From Oscillospiraceae bacterium (GTDB taxonomy: Bacteria; Bacillota; Clostridia; Oscillospirales; Acutalibacteraceae), in the NCBI GenBank assembly GCA_015065665.1, contig SVPX01000001.1:1-64000 (forward strand): DNA of 64,000 nucleotides, given 5' to 3'. Both the position numbers and the translations under genes were made by a program. This document shows positions 58,464-64,000 of this stretch, one piece after another. The notes below the pieces were generated by a model. The model saw only the letters and a program-made list of their open reading frames with translations, was not told where the DNA came from and did no database searches. The first letter of the stretch is position 1. Each line of letters opens with the position of its first letter.

Positions 58464-61400
58464 ATGAAGAAGAGATTTGTTGCTATGACGCTTTGTCTTG
58501 TAATGCTGTTCTCCTGTGTTCTCACAGCAGTACCCGCACTCAGGGCTGAAGCAGCAACTACATACGAACAAAGTCTGCTTAATGCAGGTTTCCCGCAGAG
58601 CTACGTAACCAAGCTTTCTGCTCTGCATGACAGACATCCTAACTGGAAGTTTGAGCCTCTGCTTGTTACAAAGCAGAAGCCTGCTTACACATGGAGCTAC
58701 GTTATCGGAAAGGAGACAGAGAATGACCAGAGAAATCTGATTTATCATTCCTATTCTTCCAAGGCATACGCTCTTGATTCCACTCTTGTTGAGTCAGGAT
58801 TGTGGTACAAGTGTAACAAGGCAACTGTTGAGTTCTTTATGGACCCCAGAAACTTCCTTGATGAACAGCGCATTTTCCAGTTCGAAGCACTTCAGTTTAC
58901 AGGCAATTACACCGCAAAGGATGTTGCAAACAGCATCAAGGGTACTTTTATGGACGGTGTAACCCTTGAAAACGGAAAGACCTATGCTCAGAACTTCTAC
59001 GATATTGGTAAAGCCGTAAACGTCAGCCCTTTCCACCTTGCAGCCCGTGTCAAGCAGGAGCAGGGACTGGGACAGAGTCCCCTGATTTCAGGTAACTGCG
59101 GTACAACTCTCCGTCAGTGCTACGTTAACAAGACAAACGGTGCACCTGCTACAGGCTACGATAACTGCGATTTCAACCAGTATAACGGACTTTACAACTA
59201 CTTCAACATCGGTGCCTTCGGCACAGGTTATTTCAATATCTGGCTCAATGGTATGACCGAGGCTCAGACAGGTGGTTGGAATACCAGATACAAGGCTATC
59301 CAGGGCGGTGCACAGAAGGTTCACGATATGTACGTAGGCGTACATCAGAACACTCTGTATCTCCAGAAATTCAACGTTCATCCTTCTTCTTCCAAGAACT
59401 TCTGGGGTCAGTATATGCAGAACGTTTCTGCAGCATGGAGCGAGTCCCTTACAATCCATAATGCATACAAGAACAACGGACTTCTTGATACAGCGTTTAC
59501 ATTCATCATTCCTGTTTACGACGGAATGCCCACATCCTGTCCCGATCCCGGCGGCGCTTTCAAGGCAAATACTCCCGAGCCTGCGGTTTCTATTCCTTCT
59601 TCATTGAAGAGCCAGGTGTTTGACCCTGAGTATTATCGCAATGCTCACGCAGACCTTAAGAACGCATTCGGTTCTGATGAAGGAAAGCTTTATCAGCATT
59701 TCCTTGAGTTCGGTATCAAAGAAGGCCGTCAGGCACATCCTGCCTTTGATGTCAAGTATTACCTCAGTGCAAACAAGGACCTAGCGGCTGCTTTTGGCAC
59801 AGACTACGAAAAAGGTATGAACCATTTTGTCAAGAATGGTTACAAGGAAGGCAGAACTACTGCTAAACCTGCAAACCTTGGTGACAGCTTCTACGCAAAG
59901 ATTACCTCTGTAAAAGCCGACAAGAACGTAAGTATGATTGATGGCAACGTTCTTATTTACAATGACTCTACTGCTCCGGCACAGGTGTGGAAGTTTGAGC
60001 GTCAGTCAAACGGCAGTTACAAGATTATCAATATGAAGGACGGCAAGAGCGTTCTTCACGTTAATAACCGAAGCAGTGCCTCAGGAACAAATGTGTGCAT
60101 TGCAGAGGATAAGGGATACACATCCCAGCGTTGGTATGTGTATAAGAACGGTAACTCTTATATTCTGAAGCCCGGTTGCGCAAGTCTATGTGCACTTGAT
60201 GTTCAGAATGGTGAAACAGCCAACAAGACAAATGTACAGATTTACACGGTTGATGGTACACCTGCACAGAACTTTGTGATTTCAAAGACAAATGCTCCCA
60301 GTGAACCAGAAACAACAACCGTTACATATAAGGTAACATCGCCCTATAACACACAGAGCATCGGAACATATACCTCTCTGAGTTCTGCAAAGGCAGTTGC
60401 CAACCAGAAGGTTCAGTTGGGCTATGTTGTTTACGATTCCACAGGTAAACTTGCATATACACCTGCCACATCTCTCAACGCTTCCAAGATTCTTTGGGAG
60501 GCAAAGATTGTTGCAGATTATCAGAGGGATAACGCGTTTGTATACGGAAATGCCACTAAGAATCCCTACTTTGACAAGTCTCAGAAGGTTGTTTCCTGTG
60601 ATAGATTTGTTGGTTGGGTTCTGGGTAACGCAGGTTATGTAAACGGTCAGCCCACAGCCTACGGTCTTAACCTTTACGGCTCCAACCATGATCTGGGTTA
60701 CGGAAGCCTGGAGTACTTCCTCAAGCAGCACGGATTTACAAAGATTACAGATATCAGTCAGGTTAAAGCAGGCGATATCGTCTTTGTAGGTTATTCACAC
60801 GCTCATACAGTTCTCAGTGCTGAAATGCGCGAATATCCCCAGCATGTATATATCGCAGCAAGTAACTACGGATCAAACGGTCAGTCCTACAGATATGATG
60901 CAGGCAGCCTTGCAAGAATCCGCTCTACACAGCCCTCTTATGAGCCTGTAAGCTATACATCAAACGTATTCAGATTTGCATTCAGAGCCCCCTCTACAGG
61001 TAACGTTGTATCTTCCGGTTCTTCAACAACAACTACTCCCGAGGGTACAACAGGTGCAAGCGGTGTAACACTCACAGCGTTCCAGAAGAAGCTTGTGTTC
61101 GACTCAACCTATTATACAAACAAATATCCCGACCTTAAGAATGCTTTTGGCTCAGATTCAACCAAGCTCTACGACCACTTCCTTAACTTTGGTATCAAGG
61201 AAGGTCGTCAGGCTCATCCCGTATTTAACGTTAAGTATTATCTCAGCCAGCATAAAGACTTGCAGGATGTATTCGGCGATGATTATGCAAGAGCGCTGAA
61301 TCATTATGTTAATATCGGTTATAAAGAAAACAGAAAGACAGCGGAGCTTGTTGATCTGGGTGAAAACTTCTATGCTAACATTACACCCGCAGCAGTCAGC

Positions 61401-64000
61401 AATATGGCAGTTACACTGTATTCTACAAAGTACGTTGTAATTTCCGACGCAAATGATGCTGCAGCACAGGTGTGGAATTTTATCCGTCAGTCAGATGGCA
61501 GTTACAAGATTGTCAATATGAAGACAGGCACAAAGATTCTGACAGCAAGTGATAATGCAAACCAGTACATCACAATTGCGGATAACAACGACAGCAAGGA
61601 GCAGCGTTGGTTTATCTATGAGAAAAACGGCACATATGTGTTAAAGTGTGCCGATTCTCAGTACTCTGTTCTTGACCTTAACGGCAACAAGACAGCAGAC
61701 AACACCTCTCTTGTTTACAGCGAGGTTGACGGCGCCAAGACTCAGAGATGGAGAATTACAAAGACATCCGCTCCTGTTAAGGAAGAGCCCTCTGCTCCCA
61801 AGGTAACTTACAGTGTTGTATCTCCCTACAACACAAAGAGCATTGGCACATATACAAGCCTTGAGTCTGCCAAGTCAGCGGCAAATTCCAGAGTTCACAT
61901 GGGATACGTTGTATATGACTCCACAGGCAAGTTTGTGTATACTCCTGCAACATCTCTCAATGCTTCCAAGATTCTCTGGGAGGCAAAGATTGTTGCAGAC
62001 TATCAGAGAGATAACGGATGGACGTACGGTAATGCCAGCAAGAACCCCTACTACGACAAGTCTCAGAAGATTGTTTCCTGTGACCGTTACGTAGGTTGGG
62101 TAATGGGTAATGCCGGATATATCAGCGGTCAGCCTGCTACTTCCGGACTTAATCTGTACGGTCATAAAGCAGATATGGGTGAGGGATGTCTTGAGACCTT
62201 CCTCAAACAGCACGGTTTTACAAAGATTACTGACATCAATCAGGTTCAGGCAGGCGACGTGGTGTTTGTCGGTTATTCAACTGCTCATACATCTCTCAGC
62301 CAAGAAATGCGTCAGTATCCCCAGCACGTGTTTATTGCAGCCAGCGGGTACCTTGCAGGCGGCGGACAGACATACAGATACGACGCAGGCAGCAACAACC
62401 GCATCCGTTCCAACCAGCCCTCTTATGAGCCTCTGAGTTATTCAGCTAATCCCTTCAGATTTGCATACAGAGCTCCCGCAACAGGTAACACAACACAGGC
62501 AGGTTCTTCTGTAACTACCAACTCAAATGGTACAACAGGTGAGAGTGGAGTTACACTCTCAGCATTCCAGAAGAAACTTGTATTTGATCCTACATATTAC
62601 AGCAACAAATATCCCGACCTCAAGGCTGCTTTTGGCTCTGATGCCACAAAACTGTATACTCACTTTATGAACTTCGGCATCAAGGAAGGCCGTCAGGCCC
62701 ATCCTCTGTTTGACGTAAAGTATTATCTCACCGAGAACAGTGACCTTAAGGCTGCATTTGGTAAGGATTATGCCAAGGGTATTAACCACTATGTAACTAC
62801 CGGTTACGAAGAAGGCAGAAAGACTGCTGCTCCTGTTGACCTTGGTACAAACTTCTATGCTAAGATTCAGTGTGCAAAGAAGACAGGTATGGTTCTGGGT
62901 GTCAGCGGAACAAATGTAAATATTTACGAAAGTTCCTCCGCAGGTTCTCAGGTCTGGAAGTTTGTTCGTCAATCAAACGGCAGTTACAAGATTATCAATA
63001 TGGGTGACGGCAAGTCTGTTCTGGATGCATCTGCAACTGCAATGAAGCTGGCAACAAGCAACACCTCTACAAAGCAGAACTTCTATTTCTACGAGAAGAA
63101 CGGCACTTATGTAATTATGCCTGCTTTTGCTAAATACGAGGTTCTTGACCTTGCAAGCTCAAGCCTTGCAGCAGGTTCAAACGTAATCCGTGACGTTACT
63201 GACGGTGCAGCAACCCAGAGATTCAGAATCGAAAAAACATCTGCACCCACAAACGGTACTGTAAAACCCACAGCAGTAACATACAGAGTAACATCTCCCT
63301 ACAACACAAGTTGTATCGGTACCTTCACAAGCCTTGCAGCAGCAAAGTCTGTAGCAAGCAGTAAGGTTCAGCTTGGTTACGTTGTATACGATTCCACAGG
63401 TAAACTTGTTTTTACTCCTGCAACATCCCTCAATGCTTCCAAGATTCTCTGGGAGGCAAAGCTTGTTGCAGATTATCAGAAGGCTAATAACTGGGTTTAC
63501 GGTGATGCATCTGTTAATCCCTTCTATGACAAGAGCCAGAGAGTAGTATCCTGTGACAGATTCGTCGGCTGGGTTCTGGGTAATGCGGGATTTGTAAACG
63601 GTCAGCCTGCAACAAGAGGTTTGCCGCTTCCCGGTCATAACCTGGATTTACAGTATAACTCTCTTGAGAGTTTCCTCAAGCTTCACGGCTTTACCAAGAT
63701 TACAAATATGGCAGATGTCAAAGCGGGTGACGTTGTGTTTGTAGGCTATTGCTACAATCATACCTATCTGGCACCTCAGTATCGCTCATATCCTCAGCAT
63801 GTATTTATTGCTGCAAGTAACTACAATTCCAGCGGTCAGACCTACAGATATGATGACGGCAGCCTTACAAGAATCCGTTCAACACAGCCGTTCTATGAGC
63901 CTCTGAATTATTCCTCGAATCCCTTCAGATTTGCTTACAGACCACCTTCAGGCGGTACAGCATCAGCTGCAACATCTTCAACAAAGGTAAGCATCAGCAG
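58464..64000 (+). CDS. Giant secreted cell-wall hydrolase: glucosaminidase-like domain plus three tandem modules (wall-binding-like repeats, ricin-type lectin-like, Cys/His peptidase-like); 3' end outside window
   Basis: MKKRFVAMTLCLVMLFSCVLTAVPALRAEAA signal peptide; LAARVKQEQGLGQSPLISGNCG..YNYFNIGAFGTG; VSCDRFVGWVLGNAGY repeated three times; same frame checked at 59613, 61092 and 62577. Confidence 0.9.
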   Translation, partial: MKKRFVAMTLCLVMLFSCVLTAVPALRAEAATTYEQSLLNAGFPQSYVTKLSALHDRHPNWKFEPLLVTKQKPAYTWSYVIGKETENDQRNLIYHSYSSKAYALDSTLVESGLWYKCNKATVEFFMDPRNFLDEQRIFQFEALQFTGNYTAKDVANSIKGTFMDGVTLENGKTYAQNFYDIGKAVNVSPFHLAARVKQEQGLGQSPLISGNCGTTLRQCYVNKTNGAPATGYDNCDFNQYNGLYNYFNIGAFGTGYFNIWLNGMTEAQTGGWNTRYKAIQGGAQKVHDMYVGVHQNTLYLQKFNVHPSSSKNFWGQYMQNVSAAWSESLTIHNAYKNNGLLDTAFTFIIPVYDGMPTSCPDPGGAFKANTPEPAVSIPSSLKSQVFDPEYYRNAHADLKNAFGSDEGKLYQHFLEFGIKEGRQAHPAFDVKYYLSANKDLAAAFGTDYEKGMNHFVKNGYKEGRTTAKPANLGDSFYAKITSVKADKNVSMIDGNVLIYNDSTAPAQVWKFERQSNGSYKIINMKDGKSVLHVNNRSSASGTNVCIAEDKGYTSQRWYVYKNGNSYILKPGCASLCALDVQNGETANKTNVQIYTVDGTPAQNFVISKTNAPSEPETTTVTYKVTSPYNTQSIGTYTSLSSAKAVANQKVQLGYVVYDSTGKLAYTPATSLNASKILWEAKIVADYQRDNAFVYGNATKNPYFDKSQKVVSCDRFVGWVLGNAGYVNGQPTAYGLNLYGSNHDLGYGSLEYFLKQHGFTKITDISQVKAGDIVFVGYSHAHTVLSAEMREYPQHVYIAASNYGSNGQSYRYDAGSLARIRSTQPSYEPVSYTSNVFRFAFRAPSTGNVVSSGSSTTTTPEGTTGASGVTLTAFQKKLVFDSTYYTNKYPDLKNAFGSDSTKLYDHFLNFGIKEGRQAHPVFNVKYYLSQHKDLQDVFGDDYARALNHYVNIGYKENRKTAELVDLGENFYANITPAAVSNMAVTLYSTKYVVISDANDAAAQVWNFIRQSDGSYKIVNMKTGTKILTASDNANQYITIADNNDSKEQRWFIYEKNGTYVLKCADSQYSVLDLNGNKTADNTSLVYSEVDGAKTQRWRITKTSAPVKEEPSAPKVTYSVVSPYNTKSIGTYTSLESAKSAANSRVHMGYVVYDSTGKFVYTPATSLNASKILWEAKIVADYQRDNGWTYGNASKNPYYDKSQKIVSCDRYVGWVMGNAGYISGQPATSGLNLYGHKADMGEGCLETFLKQHGFTKITDINQVQAGDVVFVGYSTAHTSLSQEMRQYPQHVFIAASGYLAGGGQTYRYDAGSNNRIRSNQPSYEPLSYSANPFRFAYRAPATGNTTQAGSSVTTNSNGTTGESGVTLSAFQKKLVFDPTYYSNKYPDLKAAFGSDATKLYTHFMNFGIKEGRQAHPLFDVKYYLTENSDLKAAFGKDYAKGINHYVTTGYEEGRKTAAPVDLGTNFYAKIQCAKKTGMVLGVSGTNVNIYESSSAGSQVWKFVRQSNGSYKIINMGDGKSVLDASATAMKLATSNTSTKQNFYFYEKNGTYVIMPAFAKYEVLDLASSSLAAGSNVIRDVTDGAATQRFRIEKTSAPTNGTVKPTAVTYRVTSPYNTSCIGTFTSLAAAKSVASSKVQLGYVVYDSTGKLVFTPATSLNASKILWEAKLVADYQKANNWVYGDASVNPFYDKSQRVVSCDRFVGWVLGNAGFVNGQPATRGLPLPGHNLDLQYNSLESFLKLHGFTKITNMADVKAGDVVFVGYCYNHTYLAPQYRSYPQHVFIAASNYNSSGQTYRYDDGSLTRIRSTQPFYEPLNYSSNPFRFAYRPPSGGTASAATSSTKVSIS
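59613..64000 (+). repeat. Three in-frame ~1.48-kb tandem modules inside the giant hydrolase
   Basis: Equivalent positions 59613, 61092, 62577 (spacing 1479 and 1485 bp): QVFDPEYYRNAHADLKNAFGSD / LVFDSTYYTNKYPDLKNAFGSD / LVFDPTYYSNKYPDLKAAFGSD. Confidence 0.93.

Overview
The window looks like chromosome from a low-to-mid GC Gram-positive gut anaerobe, most consistent with a Ruminococcus-like (Oscillospiraceae) member of the Clostridia. That assignment comes from gene content only. Most of it is housekeeping: uvrA (3' end), thyX-tmk, mltG, alaS behind a T-box, ruvCAB, glmM, the EcfA1-A2-T module, truA, pgsA-like, a ClpC-type ATPase and a group-B-like [FeFe] hydrogenase. Two ECF S components on the minus strand each sit behind a riboswitch with a terminator (THF class upstream of a FolT-like gene, FMN upstream of a RibU-like gene). 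Accessory content includes: (i) an isolated phage tail/lysis cassette between uvrA and thyX whose GH25 lysin ends in a half dockerin; (ii) several secreted dockerin and starch-binding-like proteins plus a GH13 lipoprotein, suggesting an amylosome-type system; (iii) a TIR-transmembrane protein next to a tRNA-Gly with a 181-bp tandem repeat of the tRNA 3' end and terminator; (iv) a SecB-like protein; (v) a palindrome array whose spacer motif flips orientation, between tRNA-Gln and an IS200-type element; (vi) a candidate minimal RiPP-like locus (un-annotated 49-aa peptide, an 11-bp hairpin, a PqqD-like protein, a nucleotidyltransferase-like protein) with a second stand-alone PqqD 2.2 kb away; (vii) a giant cell-wall hydrolase, open at the window edge, with three ~1.48-kb tandem modules. 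The strongest candidate for an undescribed system is the peptide/PqqD/nucleotidyltransferase locus at about 52.5-54.3 kb. All calls are by eye; no database search was possible.
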